Source: Nocardiopsis ganjiahuensis DSM 45031 (GTDB lineage Bacteria > Actinomycetota > Actinomycetes > Streptosporangiales > Streptosporangiaceae). Taken from it: 64,000 nt of DNA. The stretch is taken from the NCBI RefSeq assembly GCF_000341085.1, contig NZ_ANBA01000008.1, positions 248,001-312,000 of the forward strand, given 5' to 3'. Below the pieces are notes generated by a model, which made no database searches, was not told where the DNA came from, and saw only the letters and a list, made by a program, of their open reading frames with translations. Below, one piece after another: positions 8,828 to 19,114 of this stretch. The first letter of the stretch is position 1; each line of letters starts with the position of its first letter. The position numbers and the translations under genes are program-made.

Positions 8828-9613
8828 ATGTCCACCGCGCCAGCCATCGACCTCGACCTCATCACCACCCTCTACCGCACCCACCGAGACGACCTGGCAC
8901 GCGTACGCGACCAACAACGCCAACACTTCGCCGACGCCGACCCCGCCATGACCCCCCAACTCGACGACCTCGAAGCCGAGATCACCTACCTGCTCCTGCG
9001 CCACCACCGACCCGCCACCGTCGTGGAGATCGGCACCTACTACGGCTGGTCCACCTCCTGGATCCTGTCCGCCCTACGCGACAACGGCACCGGCCACCTG
9101 CACTCCTTCGACATCGTCGACCACGCCACCAACCACGTCCCCGAAACCCTGGCCGGCGACCGCTGGACCTTCACCAAAGGCGACGTCCGCGCCAAGATCA
9201 CCCACATCCCCGCCAGCACCGACTACCTGTTCATCGACGCCGCCCACAACGGATGGTTCGCCCGCTGGTACATCCACCACCTGCTGCCCACCCTGCCCCC
9301 ACACATCCCCGTCAGCGTCCACGACGTCTTCCACCAGCGCTACGCCCTGCCCTTCACCGAAGGCGCCGTCGTCCTCAAATGGCTGGCCAACAACACCACC
9401 GACTACTTCACCGCCTCCGCCGCCCGCGCACCCCACCACCACCAGGCACTGAACGAACTCAAAACCGAACTGGGCCTGGACACCCCCGTACGCGAATCCA
9501 CCCACAACCCCATGATCTTCTTCCGCCTGCCCGAACGCCCCCGCCCCGGACAGGCCATCCCCACCCCACCCCGCCAACGCACCCACACCGAGGACCCCAC
9601 CCACCACCCCTGA
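8828..9613 (+). CDS. Class I SAM-dependent methyltransferase
   Basis: A 261-residue protein with a Methyltransf_24-like Rossmann domain. Motif I is VVEIGTYYGWSTSWI (about residues 66-80), the acidic end of strand 2 is HSFDIVD, and strand 4 is DYLFIDAAHNGW. The Asp-His of VSVHDVFH could bind metal, as in catechol O-methyltransferase-like enzymes. A good ribosome site (AGGGGAGAACACC) precedes ATG 8828. The substrate is unknown. It is a separate gene about 100 bases after the response regulator and ends at a shared bidirectional terminator. Confidence 0.75.
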   Translation: MSTAPAIDLDLITTLYRTHRDDLARVRDQQRQHFADADPAMTPQLDDLEAEITYLLLRHHRPATVVEIGTYYGWSTSWILSALRDNGTGHLHSFDIVDHATNHVPETLAGDRWTFTKGDVRAKITHIPASTDYLFIDAAHNGWFARWYIHHLLPTLPPHIPVSVHDVFHQRYALPFTEGAVVLKWLANNTTDYFTASAARAPHHHQALNELKTELGLDTPVRESTHNPMIFFRLPERPRPGQAIPTPPRQRTHTEDPTHHP

Positions 9614-9633
9614 ACCCCCACACAACAAAAAAA

Positions 9634-9668
9634 GGGGGGCGGCGGGCCAACCGGCCCACCGCCCCCCT
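9634..9668. terminator. Bidirectional intrinsic terminator
   Basis: A G6/C6-based stem (left arm from 9634, right arm ending 9668, AACC loop, one mismatch) lies between convergent stops at 9613 and 9708. On the plus strand it is preceded by seven A, which gives the minus-strand gene a classical hairpin plus U-tract. Confidence 0.85.
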
Positions 9669-9707
9669 TCCTGCTCCCACACCAGCCCGGCCTCTCACCG
9701 GACCCGC

Positions 9708-10544
9708 TCAGGGCCCCTCAGGATCGACCTCCACCACCGAGTCCACCCCGGCCTCCACCTCTTCCTCCACATCAGAAGGAGGAGAGTCCACCTCATCAGG
9801 CACCTGGGAACCGGGCTCCAGACCCGCCCGCACCTCACGCGCCCCCACCACATCAGCGGCATCGGAGACCAACCGCGAGAAATTCTCCGGCTGATCCAGA
9901 CTCACCATGTGCCCGGCCCGCGGCACGTTCACCAACCGCCCCTCCACACACGCGTCGAAGAACGCCTTCTCGTGGATACGGAAGTGATCACGCGACCCGT
10001 TGATCAACCACACCGGCCCCGTATAGGCCGCCAACGCCGACAGGGCATCGATCGTGGAGAGCTCGTCGATCACCGCCGTACCCGCCTCCACCGCCAACCC
10101 GCCGTCCACCACCGCATCAGCCGCACCATCACGCAACGTCAACCGGTGGAAACGCTCGTTGACCGCCGCACCCTTGTCCGGCAACCGCTCCATCAACACC
10201 GCCGGAATCCGGTACACCTGCGCCAAGGACTGCGCCGGCTGAGCCGTGCAACTGGCCGCCACCAGACCCGCGATCCGCCCCGGCGCCGCACCCGCCGCCG
10301 CGATCGAGATCAACCCGCCCATGCTCAACCCCACCAGCAGAGCCCGGCCCCCCACCGAATCGATGGCCTCCAACACGGTGTCCACCGCACGCCCCACCGA
10401 GAAGTCCTCCCCCCGACGCGACCCGTGCGCCGGCAGGTCGGGAGCGACCACCGTACGCCCCTGCGCCTCCAAGAACTCCACCTGCGGCCGCCACATGCTC
10501 GACGAGGACCGCAACCCGTGCGCCAACACGATCGGAACACCCAT
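9708..10544 (-). CDS. Alpha/beta hydrolase
   Basis: A 278-residue alpha/beta-fold hydrolase, possibly an esterase. The oxyanion-hole region is LAHGLRSSSSMW, the nucleophile elbow is GLSMGG (Ser), the acid is in NGSRDHF, and the catalytic His is in RAGHMVSLDQP. The last about 45 residues are acidic and probably disordered (DEVDSPPSDVEEEVEAGVD). ATG 10544 is chosen for AGGAGGGGG just upstream. It starts 11 bases after the exonuclease III gene and is probably co-transcribed with it. Substrate unknown. Confidence 0.85.
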   Translation of the reverse strand: MGVPIVLAHGLRSSSSMWRPQVEFLEAQGRTVVAPDLPAHGSRRGEDFSVGRAVDTVLEAIDSVGGRALLVGLSMGGLISIAAAGAAPGRIAGLVAASCTAQPAQSLAQVYRIPAVLMERLPDKGAAVNERFHRLTLRDGAADAVVDGGLAVEAGTAVIDELSTIDALSALAAYTGPVWLINGSRDHFRIHEKAFFDACVEGRLVNVPRAGHMVSLDQPENFSRLVSDAADVVGAREVRAGLEPGSQVPDEVDSPPSDVEEEVEAGVDSVVEVDPEGP

Positions 10545-10555
10545 GACGCCCCCTC

Positions 10556-11371
10556 CTACTTCTCGAACTCGACCGTCACCGGAGCATGGTCGGACCAACG
10601 CTCCTCACGGCTGGGGTAACGCTCCACCCGACCCGACACCACCCGACCCGCCAACCCCGGCGTCGCCACCTGGTAGTCGATACGCCACCCGGTGTCGTTG
10701 TCGAAGGCCCGACCACGGTAGGACCACCACGAGTAAGGCCCCTCCTGCTCCGGGTACAGCGAACGCACCACGTCCACATACCCCGCCTCCTCGAAGACCC
10801 GCGACAACCACGCACGCTCCTCGGGCAGAAAACCCGAGTTCTTCTGGTTGCCCCGCCAGTTCTTCAGATCCGCCTCCTTGTGCGCGATGTTCCAGTCACC
10901 GCACACCAACAGATCCCGCCCCTGGGACTCCACCTGCGAACGCCGCTTGACCAGGTAGGGCAAGAACGCCTCCATGAAGCGCTCCTTCTCCTCCTGACGC
11001 GGAGTACCCACCTCACCCGAGGGCAGATACAGACTGGCCACCGTCACCGCACCGAAATCGGCCTCCACGTAACGACCCGAGTCCTCGAACTCGGCCTCAC
11101 CGAACCCGATCCGCACCTCGTCGGGCTCCACACGCGAATAGACCGCCACCCCCGCACGTCCCTTGGCCGCCGCCGGGCACAACACCACATGCCACCCCTG
11201 CGGCGCCACCACCTGAGCCGGAAGCTGATCAGGCTCCGCACGCGTCTCCTGCAAACACACCACGTCAGCCTCGGTGGCAGCCAACCAGGACACGAACCCC
11301 GGCTCCTTCTTCGCGGCCGCCCGCAACCCGTTGACATTGACGCTGGACACAACAAAACTCGACTGGTTCAC
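10556..11371 (-). CDS. xthA: Exodeoxyribonuclease III (AP endonuclease)
   Basis: A 271-residue enzyme of the exonuclease III family, which removes 3'-blocking groups and cuts at abasic sites in base excision repair. Family motifs in order are SVNVNGLRAA, CLQETRAEPDQLP (metal Glu), GRAGVAVYSR, GDWNIAHKEADLKNW (Asp/Asn active site), DYQVATPGL and SDHAPV (catalytic Asp-His). Length is normal (about 265). GTG 11371 is preferred because GAGG lies just upstream and the core starts immediately after it. The hydrolase gene follows 11 bases later. Confidence 0.93.
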   Translation of the reverse strand: MNQSSFVVSSVNVNGLRAAAKKEPGFVSWLAATEADVVCLQETRAEPDQLPAQVVAPQGWHVVLCPAAAKGRAGVAVYSRVEPDEVRIGFGEAEFEDSGRYVEADFGAVTVASLYLPSGEVGTPRQEEKERFMEAFLPYLVKRRSQVESQGRDLLVCGDWNIAHKEADLKNWRGNQKNSGFLPEERAWLSRVFEEAGYVDVVRSLYPEQEGPYSWWSYRGRAFDNDTGWRIDYQVATPGLAGRVVSGRVERYPSREERWSDHAPVTVEFEK

Positions 11372-11421
11372 GCCCCTCAGCGTAACCACCCCCGCCCCCA
11401 CACCAACCCCCCAGAGGCCGC

Positions 11422-12447
11422 TCACCCCTGACCGCCCACGTCCTCACGCGCCCCCTGCCCCTCGACCCCGTCCCGGGCCAGACGCCGCAACACCCCGTAG
11501 GTGCGATTGGAGGAGGCCGCCTCCCGCTGCGCCCGGGCCGTCACCTCGATGTAGGCCTGCGAGGACGTCACCGACGCATGCCCGAGCAAATGCATGATCT
11601 CGGTGACCGAAGCACCGTCCTCCGCCAACCGGGTCGCGAACGTGTGCCGCAACGCGTGCACCAACGTCCCCCGCGCCACCCGATCGTTCACCCCCGCATA
11701 CCGGTAACACTGCTTCACCAGGTACTGCAGCCCACCCCGACGCAACCCCTGACCCCGGTTGTCCACCAACAACGGATCCCCACCCCGCACCGCCACCCCG
11801 AACCGCACCCGACGCGACTCCAGATAGGCCTCCAACAACGCCTCCAACGGCACCTCGATGGGCAGCACCCGCTCCCCACCACCCTTGCCCACCACCCGGA
11901 TCCGCCGCTCCCCGGCCCGACCACCCAACGACTCCACCCGCAGCGAGAGCATCTCCGCCGAACGCATCCCCGTCAACAACGCCAGCGCCAACACCGCCAG
12001 ATCCCGCTCCGGCCACGGATCCCGCGCCCGCCTCGCCCCCCGCGCCAAAGCCTCCAACAACCGCTCCGGGGTGTCCTCACCCATCAACGGCTTGGGCCCC
12101 GAAGGCTTCACCCGCGGCCGCGGCACCGCCGACATCGGATTACCGGCCACCACCCGCTCCGAGACCCAGAACGCGAAGAACCCGTTCCACGTCGACCAGG
12201 CCCGCAACACACTCGAAGCAGCCCGCTCCTCAGCGAACTCCGCGAAGGCCTCCCGCAACACCCCCGCCTCCAACTCACCCAACCCCACACCCGCAGGATC
12301 ACGCCCCAACGCACGCCCCACACACCCCAGCACCCCCACCAGGTCACGCCGGTAGGCCGCCACCGTGTGCGGTGAGGGCTTGGCAGCCCGCCTGGCCACC
12401 AGATACCGCTCGATCGCCTGCTCCACCGACACCGCATCGCCACTCAT
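11422..12447 (-). CDS. XerC/XerD-type tyrosine recombinase
   Basis: A 341-residue recombinase. The core-binding domain (about 1-110, AIERYLVARRAAKPSPHTVAAYRRD without gap) is followed by a catalytic domain with a complete set: Arg in LTGMRSAEML, Lys in VGKGGGERVLP, His-X-X-Arg in HALRHTFATRL, His in HLLGHASVTSSQAYIEV and the nucleophile Tyr in the same motif. XerC/D pairs resolve chromosome dimers at dif; this protein is longer than typical Xer (about 300) and could instead be a relative acting on an element. ATG 12447 is the first start that gives a sensible N-terminus. The exonuclease gene is 50 bases downstream. Confidence 0.87.
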   Translation of the reverse strand: MSGDAVSVEQAIERYLVARRAAKPSPHTVAAYRRDLVGVLGCVGRALGRDPAGVGLGELEAGVLREAFAEFAEERAASSVLRAWSTWNGFFAFWVSERVVAGNPMSAVPRPRVKPSGPKPLMGEDTPERLLEALARGARRARDPWPERDLAVLALALLTGMRSAEMLSLRVESLGGRAGERRIRVVGKGGGERVLPIEVPLEALLEAYLESRRVRFGVAVRGGDPLLVDNRGQGLRRGGLQYLVKQCYRYAGVNDRVARGTLVHALRHTFATRLAEDGASVTEIMHLLGHASVTSSQAYIEVTARAQREAASSNRTYGVLRRLARDGVEGQGAREDVGGQG

Positions 12448-12650
12448 GCCCCCAGCATTGCCGATCAGCGCCCCACCGCGCACACCCCACCCGCGCCCCA
12501 GCACAGGATTCGCCACCACCGCACACAACCCGAGCAGACCCCCCACAGCGGGGGAGCAGCCACCCACCTGCTGATCCACCCCGCACCCGACACCCACCCC
12601 AACACACCGATCACCACCCACGCCCACCCCCACAGCGCTAACGTGCGCCC

Positions 12651-13472
12651 ATGACCCTCCTCGTCGTGGGAGCCACCGGCTTCCTGGGCACCCACCTGCT
12701 GCGCCAGGCCACAGCAGCCGGCCACACCGTGACCGCCACCCACCACCGCACCCCGCCACCGGCCACCCCCGGAGTGCACTGGGAACCCCTGGACCTACGC
12801 GACCGCCACCAGGTCCACCACCTGATCACCACCCTGCGACCCCGAACGGTCATCAACGCCGCCTACCGACAACACGAGTGGCCCACCACCGCCCACGGCC
12901 CCGCCCACCTGGCCCAGGCCACCACCACCACCGGCGCACGCCTGATCCACCTCTCCAGCGACGCCGTCTTCTCCGGCCACGCCCCCCACTACGACGAAAC
13001 CGCCCACCCCGACCCCACCACCCCCTACGGCGCCGCCAAAGCCGCCGCCGAGACCGCCGTGGCCGCCCTGGACCCCACCGCCCTCATCGCCCGCACCTCC
13101 CTGATCATCGGAGACGGAGACTCACCCCACGAACACCGCGTCCGCGACCTGGCCACCGGCCACACCGAAGGAGCCCTGTTCACCGACGACATCCGCTGCC
13201 CCGTCCACGTCCACGACCTGGCCGCCGCCCTGCTGGAACTGGCCCAGACCACCCGCACCGGCATCCACCACCTGGCCGGACCCCACGCCCTGAGCCGGCA
13301 CGCCCTGGGCGTGCTCATCGCCCGCCGCCAAGGCCTGGACCCGCACCGCCTGCCCCGCTCCCGCCGCGCCCAAACGGGCCCGCCCGGCCCCCTGGACCTG
13401 CGCCTGGACTCACGCCGCACCCAACGACACCTGCGCACCACCCTGCGCGGCGCCCACGACTTCCTCACCTGA
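12651..13472 (+). CDS. NAD(P)-dependent sugar reductase/epimerase, RmlD-like
   Basis: A 273-residue extended short-chain dehydrogenase, closest in look to dTDP-4-dehydrorhamnose reductase (RmlD substrate-binding family). The dinucleotide-binding motif is VVGATGFLGTHLL (about residues 5-17). LSSDAVFSG carries the catalytic Ser/Thr region, and YGAAKAAAE is the Tyr-X3-Lys pair. C-terminal VHVHDLAAALLELA is typical of the substrate domain. No other deoxysugar genes are near, so dTDP-rhamnose synthesis is unproven; another sugar or small-molecule reductase is possible. It is divergent from the recombinase gene, with about 200 bases between. Confidence 0.78.
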   Translation: MTLLVVGATGFLGTHLLRQATAAGHTVTATHHRTPPPATPGVHWEPLDLRDRHQVHHLITTLRPRTVINAAYRQHEWPTTAHGPAHLAQATTTTGARLIHLSSDAVFSGHAPHYDETAHPDPTTPYGAAKAAAETAVAALDPTALIARTSLIIGDGDSPHEHRVRDLATGHTEGALFTDDIRCPVHVHDLAAALLELAQTTRTGIHHLAGPHALSRHALGVLIARRQGLDPHRLPRSRRAQTGPPGPLDLRLDSRRTQRHLRTTLRGAHDFLT

Positions 13473-13811
13473 CCACCACACAACCCGGGAGGGTTCACGC
13501 CCCCGCGCCCCAGGCAGGGCCAGCAGCGGGGGAGAGGACCCCCACCATGCCCCGCGCCCGGTGCCCGTCCGCCTCCACCAGCCCGGGCCACCCGCCCGCC
13601 GCGCACACCCCAGCCCCACACGCCCACGCAGCAAGACCCGTACCAAGCCGGAGTCGAGCGTGAAACCCTCCGCCCCACCCGCACAGCACCACCCCACACA
13701 CCACAAAGGGGAGCGCCACCGCTCAAGCAGCACCCCCACCCCACCTCACCGCACCCCACCGCGCCCGGCAGGCACAGAACTCACACCGGCACCGGACTCA
13801 ACCCAGCACCC
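13473..13811. other. C-rich stretch between convergent genes
   Basis: Lies between the stops of the reductase and the acetate kinase genes. I see no gene. A short G5/C5 hairpin (about 13527-13543) may act as a weak terminator; nothing else stands out. Confidence 0.4.
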
Positions 13812-14891
13812 TCAACCCAGCACCGACCGCACCCCACGGGCGATCTCCACATCCTCCCGAGCGTGCACCACCACCGTGCGCACCCGCGCCCCGGCCGCGG
13901 TGATCTCACCCTCACCCTCCACACCCTCGTTCAACGCCTCGTCCACACCCACCCCCACAAACCCCAACCCAGCCCCCGCCCGAGCCCGGATCGGCGCCGA
14001 ACGCTCACCCACACCACCGGTGAACACCAACGTGTCCACCCCACCCAACGCCGCCACCATCGACGCCGCCAACGCCCTCAACCGGTGCAGATACACCCCC
14101 ACCGCCACCCGCGCCGCCTCATCACCGGCGGCCTCACGCTCCAACACCGCGCGCATGTCCGCCGACCCCGCAAGCCCCACCAGCCCCGAATCATGCTCCA
14201 ACGCCCACCCGATGTCGGCCATCGCCACCCCGGCGTGCTGGTTCAACCACAGCACCAACCCCGGATCCACACTCCCCGAACGGGTCGCCATCACCAACCC
14301 CTCCAACGGCGTGAACCCCATCGTGGTGTCGACCGACCTGCCCTCCAGCACCGCCGACAACGACGCACCCGCCCCCAGATGCGCCACCACCACCCGCTGG
14401 GCCCCCGTCCACTCCACCGCCCGCCGCGCAGCATAGGCGTGCGAGAGACCGTGGAACCCGTACCGGCGCACCCCGAACTCACCGCGCCACCGCTCGGGCA
14501 CCGCATAGGTGTGCGCCTCCACCGGCAGGCGCGCGTGAAAGGCCGTGTCGAAACAGGCCACCGCCGGCACCCCCGGCAACACCTGCTCCAACGCCTCGAT
14601 GCCCGCCAACGACTTGGGCTGGTGCAACGGCGCCAGAGCACCCAACTCACGCAACCGCCCCACCACACGGGCATCCAACCGCACCGGGTCCACGAACTCC
14701 CGACCCCCGTGCACCACCCGGTGCCCCACCGCATCCACCGACGGGAACCGACCCAACGCCTCCTCCAACGCCGCCCGGTCCCACACGTCCCGCTCCACCG
14801 CGATGGCGCACTCGTCCAACACCGCGTCCTCAGAATCGAGCACGCTCAACTTCAGGCTGCTCGACCCCGCGTTGACCACCAGCACCCGCAT
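13812..14891 (-). CDS. ackA: Acetate kinase
   Basis: A 359-residue enzyme converting acetyl phosphate and ADP to acetate and ATP in the cytoplasm. ASKHA-fold signatures are present: VLVVNAGSSSLK at the N-terminus, HRVVHGGREF, CFDTAFHARLP, YGFHGLSHAYA, HLGAGASL and FTGGVGERS. It is somewhat shorter than the usual about 400 residues. ATG 14891 shares one base with the TGA of the phosphoketolase gene upstream (TGATG), so the two are translationally coupled; the acetyl phosphate made by phosphoketolase would be used here to make ATP. Confidence 0.95.
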   Translation of the reverse strand: MRVLVVNAGSSSLKLSVLDSEDAVLDECAIAVERDVWDRAALEEALGRFPSVDAVGHRVVHGGREFVDPVRLDARVVGRLRELGALAPLHQPKSLAGIEALEQVLPGVPAVACFDTAFHARLPVEAHTYAVPERWRGEFGVRRYGFHGLSHAYAARRAVEWTGAQRVVVAHLGAGASLSAVLEGRSVDTTMGFTPLEGLVMATRSGSVDPGLVLWLNQHAGVAMADIGWALEHDSGLVGLAGSADMRAVLEREAAGDEAARVAVGVYLHRLRALAASMVAALGGVDTLVFTGGVGERSAPIRARAGAGLGFVGVGVDEALNEGVEGEGEITAAGARVRTVVVHAREDVEIARGVRSVLG

Positions 14892-17248
14892 CAGTAAGGC
14901 CACACCCAATCACGCACCGACTCCGGATCCTGACCGAACTCCCGAGTGTGCGCCCGGTGCCGCAACCGCTCGTCCACCATCCGCTGACGCACCTGCGCCG
15001 CCCGCTGCGCCAACCCCGGAACCCGGTCGATCACATCGATCACCAGATGAAAACGGTCCAGATCATTCATCATCACCATGTCGAAGGGCGTGGTCGTGGT
15101 GCCCTCCTCCTTGAACCCCCGCACGTGCAGGTTCTCGTGCCCCCGACGCCGGTAGGTCAACCGGTGCACCAACCACGGATACCCGTGGAAAGCGAAGATC
15201 ACCGGCTTGTCGATGGTGAACAACGCCTCGTACTCGGCATCGGGCAACCCGTGCGGGTGCTCACCGGCCGACTGCAACCGCATCAGATCCACCACGTTCA
15301 CCACCCGCACCCGCAACTCGGGAAAGAACTGCCGCAACAGATCCGCCGCGGCCAACGCCTCCAACGTGGGCACATCACCCGCACACCCCAGCACCACGTC
15401 CGGATCGTCCCCGCCCCCGGTACCGGCCCACTCCCAGATCCCGATGCCGCGCCGACAGTGCGCCACCGCCTCCTCCATGGGCAGGTAGTCCAACGCGGGC
15501 TGCTTACCGGCCACCACCACGTTCACGTAGTCCCGCGAGCGCAGACAGTGGTCGGCCACCGACAGCAGCGTGTTCGCGTCCGGCGGCAGGTACACCCGCA
15601 CCAACTCCGCGGGCTTGTTCATCACCACGTCCAAGAACCCCGGATCCTGATGCGTGAAACCGTTGTGGTCCTGACGCCACACATGCGAGGACAACAGATA
15701 GTTCAACGAGGCGATCGGCCGACGCCACTCCAGGTGCCGGGTCACCTTCAACCACTTGGCGTGCTGGTTGAACATCGCATCCACGATGTGCACGAACGCC
15801 TCATAGGAGTTGAACAACCCGTGCCGCCCGGTGAGCAGGTACCCCTCCAACCACCCCTGACACAGATGCTCACTGAGCACCTCCATCACCTGACCGTGCC
15901 GCACCAGGTCCTCGTCGGTGCCGAGAACCTCCTCCTGCCACACCTTGCCCGTGGCCTCATAGACCGCCGACAACCGGTTCGACGCCGTCTCGTCGGGCCC
16001 CATGATCCGGAAGTTGTCCGGATTGGCACGGACCACGTCCCGCAGGAAAGACCCCAGCACCCGCGTGGCCTCACTGCTGTGCGTCCCGTGCCCGGAGAAC
16101 TCCACCGCGTACCGGCGAAAATCCGGCAACACCAGATCACGCAACAACACACCGCCGTTGGCATGCGGGTTCGCACCCATGCGCCGCTCACCTCGGGGCG
16201 CCGACGCCACCAGCTCACCCACCGGAGCCCCCTGGGCGTCGAACAACTCCCCGGGCCCGTAGGAGCGCAACCACTCCTCCAACTGCCGCAGATGCCCAGG
16301 GTTGTCCCGCACCCCCGACAAAGGCACCTGGTGCGAACGCCACGTACCCTCCACCGGCACCCCGTCCACCTCCCGCGGCCCCGTCCACCCCTTGGGGGAG
16401 CGCAGCACCACCATCGGCCACACCGGACGCCGCGAGGACCCGCCCGCGCGCGCCGCCCGCTGAACGGCGGCGATCTCGTCCATCGCCTCGTCCAACACCC
16501 GGGCCATCCGCCGGTGCATCCGGGCGGGGTCGGAGCCGCTGACGACCAGCGGCCGGTACCCCATCCCCTCCAGCATCTTGACCAGATCCTCCTCGGGCAT
16601 CCGCGCCAGCACCGTGGGGTTGGCGATCTTGTACCCGTTCAGGTGCAGGATCGGCAGCACCGCACCGTCACGCACCGGGTCCAGGAACTTGGTGGAATGC
16701 CAACTGGCCGCCAGCGGACCGGTCTCGGCCTCACCGTCACCCACCACACAACCCACCACCAGGTCGGGGTTGTCGAAGGCCGCACCGAAGGCGTGCGCCA
16801 GCGAGTACCCCAGCTCTCCGCTCTCGTGGATGGACCCGGGCGTCTCGGGCGCCACATGGCTGGGGATCCCACCGGGGAAGGAGAACTGCCGGAACAGGCG
16901 GCGCATCCCCTCCTCGTCCCGGGACACGTCCGGGTAGACCTGGCTGTAGCTGCCCTCCAACCAGGAGTTGGCCACCGCCGCCGGACCCCCGTGCCCGGGC
17001 CCCATCACGTAGATCATGTCCACATCGCGCTCCCGGATCACCCGGTTCAGGTGCGCGTAACAGAAGTTCAACCCCGGTGTCGTACCCCAGTGCCCGAGCA
17101 GGCGCGGCTTGATGTGCTCGGGCCGCAACGGCTCACGCAACAACGGGTTGTCCAACAGGTAGATCTGCCCCACCGACAGATAGTTGGCCGCCCTCCAGTA
17201 GGCGTCCAGCAACTCCAGTTCCCTCCGGTCCAACTGCTCCACAGCCAT
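14891..17248 (-). CDS. xfp: Xylulose-5-phosphate / fructose-6-phosphate phosphoketolase
   Basis: A 785-residue thiamine diphosphate enzyme that splits xylulose 5-P (or fructose 6-P) with phosphate to acetyl phosphate and glyceraldehyde 3-P (or erythrose 4-P). Family signatures are [27 protein letters not shown], the ThDP motif [14 protein letters not shown], and the C-terminal [22 protein letters not shown]. Length matches the family. A strong ribosome site (AAGGAAGGTGG) precedes ATG 17248. It is first in a two-gene operon with acetate kinase and gives a carbon-conserving bypass of glycolysis. Confidence 0.96.
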   Translation of the reverse strand: MAVEQLDRRELELLDAYWRAANYLSVGQIYLLDNPLLREPLRPEHIKPRLLGHWGTTPGLNFCYAHLNRVIRERDVDMIYVMGPGHGGPAAVANSWLEGSYSQVYPDVSRDEEGMRRLFRQFSFPGGIPSHVAPETPGSIHESGELGYSLAHAFGAAFDNPDLVVGCVVGDGEAETGPLAASWHSTKFLDPVRDGAVLPILHLNGYKIANPTVLARMPEEDLVKMLEGMGYRPLVVSGSDPARMHRRMARVLDEAMDEIAAVQRAARAGGSSRRPVWPMVVLRSPKGWTGPREVDGVPVEGTWRSHQVPLSGVRDNPGHLRQLEEWLRSYGPGELFDAQGAPVGELVASAPRGERRMGANPHANGGVLLRDLVLPDFRRYAVEFSGHGTHSSEATRVLGSFLRDVVRANPDNFRIMGPDETASNRLSAVYEATGKVWQEEVLGTDEDLVRHGQVMEVLSEHLCQGWLEGYLLTGRHGLFNSYEAFVHIVDAMFNQHAKWLKVTRHLEWRRPIASLNYLLSSHVWRQDHNGFTHQDPGFLDVVMNKPAELVRVYLPPDANTLLSVADHCLRSRDYVNVVVAGKQPALDYLPMEEAVAHCRRGIGIWEWAGTGGGDDPDVVLGCAGDVPTLEALAAADLLRQFFPELRVRVVNVVDLMRLQSAGEHPHGLPDAEYEALFTIDKPVIFAFHGYPWLVHRLTYRRRGHENLHVRGFKEEGTTTTPFDMVMMNDLDRFHLVIDVIDRVPGLAQRAAQVRQRMVDERLRHRAHTREFGQDPESVRDWVWPY

Positions 17249-17315
17249 GGGTCCACCTTCCTCGAAGGAACGTTCCCGTACACACCGCGGGGGAGCGACC
17301 GACCACCCACCACAA

Positions 17316-17335
17316 GGCCCGGCCCAGGCCGGGGC
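17316..17335 (-). terminator. Possible hairpin after the VOC gene
   Basis: GGCCCGGCC and GGCCGGGGC arms with a 2-base centre form a GC-only stem between the VOC gene stop (17472) and the phosphoketolase start (17248). It could end the VOC transcript. Low confidence because no other terminator feature is seen. Confidence 0.3.
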
Positions 17336-17471
17336 TCACCCGGTCCCAGCCACCGTAACCGCCCGCCCCGACCCCCTCCAGAGCCATCAGGGCCGTGTCG
17401 GCACACCACAAGGCGCCCGGGGCAACCACCCCCGGACGCCCCCACCACCGGCCCGCACAGAACCCGCCGGC

Positions 17472-17933
17472 TCAGTCCAGGCAGAACTCGTTACCCTCCG
17501 GATCGGCCATCACGATGAAACCCTCCTCCATCGGCGGCTCCGGCTCATGACGACGCAACCGCGCGGCCCCCAACCCCACCAACCGCTCACATTCGGCCTC
17601 CAGCGCCGCCATCCGCTCCCCACCACGCAACCCCGGAGCCGCCCGCACATCCAGGTGCACCCGGTTCTTGGCCACCTTGCCCTCCGGCACCCGCTGGAAG
17701 AACAACCGCGGCCCCCGCCCCCGCGGATCCTCCACCGCCGACCGCGCGTTGCGCTCACTCTCCGGCACCCCGATCCCCTCGAGGAACTCACCCCACGCCA
17801 CCAACGGATCATCCCCCTCAGCCAACTCCACACCAGGAGGACCAGGGTGGACATAACCCAGGGCATCACGCCAAAAACACGACAACGCCCCCGGGTCGTG
17901 CGCATCGAAGGTGACCTGGACCTGACGACTCAT
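17472..17933 (-). CDS. VOC (glyoxalase-like) family protein
   Basis: A 153-residue protein of the vicinal oxygen chelate fold, Glyoxalase_6-like. The start QVQVTFDAHDPGALSCFWRDALGY and the end FIVMADPEGNEFCLD are the typical paired beta-alpha-beta modules; NRVHLDV in the middle supplies a possible metal ligand. Enzyme activity is not deducible; members include glyoxalases, dioxygenases and antibiotic-binding proteins. ATG 17933 (MSRQVQV) is preferred to an in-frame GTG 33 bases upstream since the fold starts right after it. Confidence 0.82.
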   Translation of the reverse strand: MSRQVQVTFDAHDPGALSCFWRDALGYVHPGPPGVELAEGDDPLVAWGEFLEGIGVPESERNARSAVEDPRGRGPRLFFQRVPEGKVAKNRVHLDVRAAPGLRGGERMAALEAECERLVGLGAARLRRHEPEPPMEEGFIVMADPEGNEFCLD

Positions 17934-18066
17934 GGCTCTGCTCCGTTCAACACCACTCGTGTGCAACCGCAGAACCCACCCTCACACCCCAAGCGGACAA
18001 CAACGGTCCGCCACTTCTGACAATGTGCCCCCATACCCCCGGAACCGAGCCCAGGAAGAGCCACCC

Positions 18067-19044
18067 ATGACCACCGACCCCGCCACCGCCTACGCCCGCT
18101 GGGGCCACCACCGCGCCCGCCCCCTGGGCCGGGGCATGGAGGGCACCGTCCACCACCTGGGCCCGGGCCCCTTGGGCGAGAACCTCATCGCCAAGGCCTG
18201 GCACACCCGCACCGTCGCCGACCTGCGCCCCCTGCAGGCCTTCTACGACGAACTCGCCGCCCAGCACCTGCCCTTCGCCACCCCCCGCATCCTGCACCTG
18301 CGCCACCTGGACCAGGACGTACACCACGGGCCCCAGAGCGAGGCAGGTACAGCCGTCACCGTCGAACCCCACCTGGCGGGCACCGCCCTGAACACCCTCC
18401 TGGACCAGGGATCCCTCACCCACACCCAGGCCCAGGACACCTTCACCCAGGTCCTCCAGGCCCTGGCGCGCACCCGCGCGGGCCGGGCCACCCGCGCCCT
18501 GCCCGTCCTGGACGAACAGCGTCCGCTCTGGGAGGGCCACACCACCTGGCCCAGCGCCCTGAGCGCGCTGGTGCGGCGCCGCACCGACCGCTTCGCGCCC
18601 TCCCTGCGCACGGCCCTGCCCGACCTGGACTCCCTGCTCGCCGCGCTCTCGCAGCGCCTTGAGCGCCTGCCCCGGGAGCCCGCTCGGATCGTGCACGGGG
18701 ACCTGTGCGCACCCAACATCCTGGCCACCGACCAGGGGGAGCCCACCGCCGTCCTGGACTGGGGGTTCTTCACCACCGCGGCCGCCCCGCTGTTCGACGT
18801 CTCCACCGCGGCGGGCTTCTACGACATGTACGGGCCGCGGGCACGCGAGTTCGACGACACCCTGCTGGCCCGGTGGGCGGGGGAGTCGGGGCCCGAACGT
18901 GAGCGGGCGCTGCTGTACCGGGCGGCCTACGGGCTGGCCGGTGCCAACGCCTACTCGCAGGAGGGCGATGACGGCCATTTCGCCTGGTGTGTGCGGTTGT
19001 TGGAGCGCGCGGACGTACGCGCCGCCCTGGGGGTGGGGGAGTAG
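18067..19044 (+). CDS. Aminoglycoside phosphotransferase-fold kinase
   Basis: A 325-residue protein of the APH/choline-kinase superfamily. The N-lobe has the modified nucleotide loop LGRGMEGTVHHLG and the Lys in LIAKAW. The catalytic loop is IVHGDLCAPNILA (Asp and Asn of the Brenner motif) and the metal motif is AVLDWGFF. The fold phosphorylates small molecules (aminoglycosides, macrolides, homoserine, sugars); the substrate here is unknown and no resistance claim can be made. ATG 18067 follows AGGAAGAG by 7 bases. It is divergent from the VOC gene. Confidence 0.82.
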   Translation: MTTDPATAYARWGHHRARPLGRGMEGTVHHLGPGPLGENLIAKAWHTRTVADLRPLQAFYDELAAQHLPFATPRILHLRHLDQDVHHGPQSEAGTAVTVEPHLAGTALNTLLDQGSLTHTQAQDTFTQVLQALARTRAGRATRALPVLDEQRPLWEGHTTWPSALSALVRRRTDRFAPSLRTALPDLDSLLAALSQRLERLPREPARIVHGDLCAPNILATDQGEPTAVLDWGFFTTAAAPLFDVSTAAGFYDMYGPRAREFDDTLLARWAGESGPERERALLYRAAYGLAGANAYSQEGDDGHFAWCVRLLERADVRAALGVGE

Positions 19045-19114
19045 ACCCCATTGTCACGCAGAGTGATCAAGGAGTCCTGGTCCGAGTGGGCACCACGGGG
19101 GGCGTGGGGGAGCG

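Noticed and set aside
902..12447. Integrated phage or mobile element bounded by the two tyrosine recombinases
   Set aside because: No structural phage genes, conjugation genes, tRNA or matching att repeats were seen between or beside them; genes between are ordinary.
14948..17518. An 856-codon open frame on the plus strand
   Set aside because: It is antisense to the phosphoketolase gene, which has clear family motifs. Long antisense frames are expected in very GC-rich DNA, and the product is His/Arg/Pro/Gln-rich without domains.
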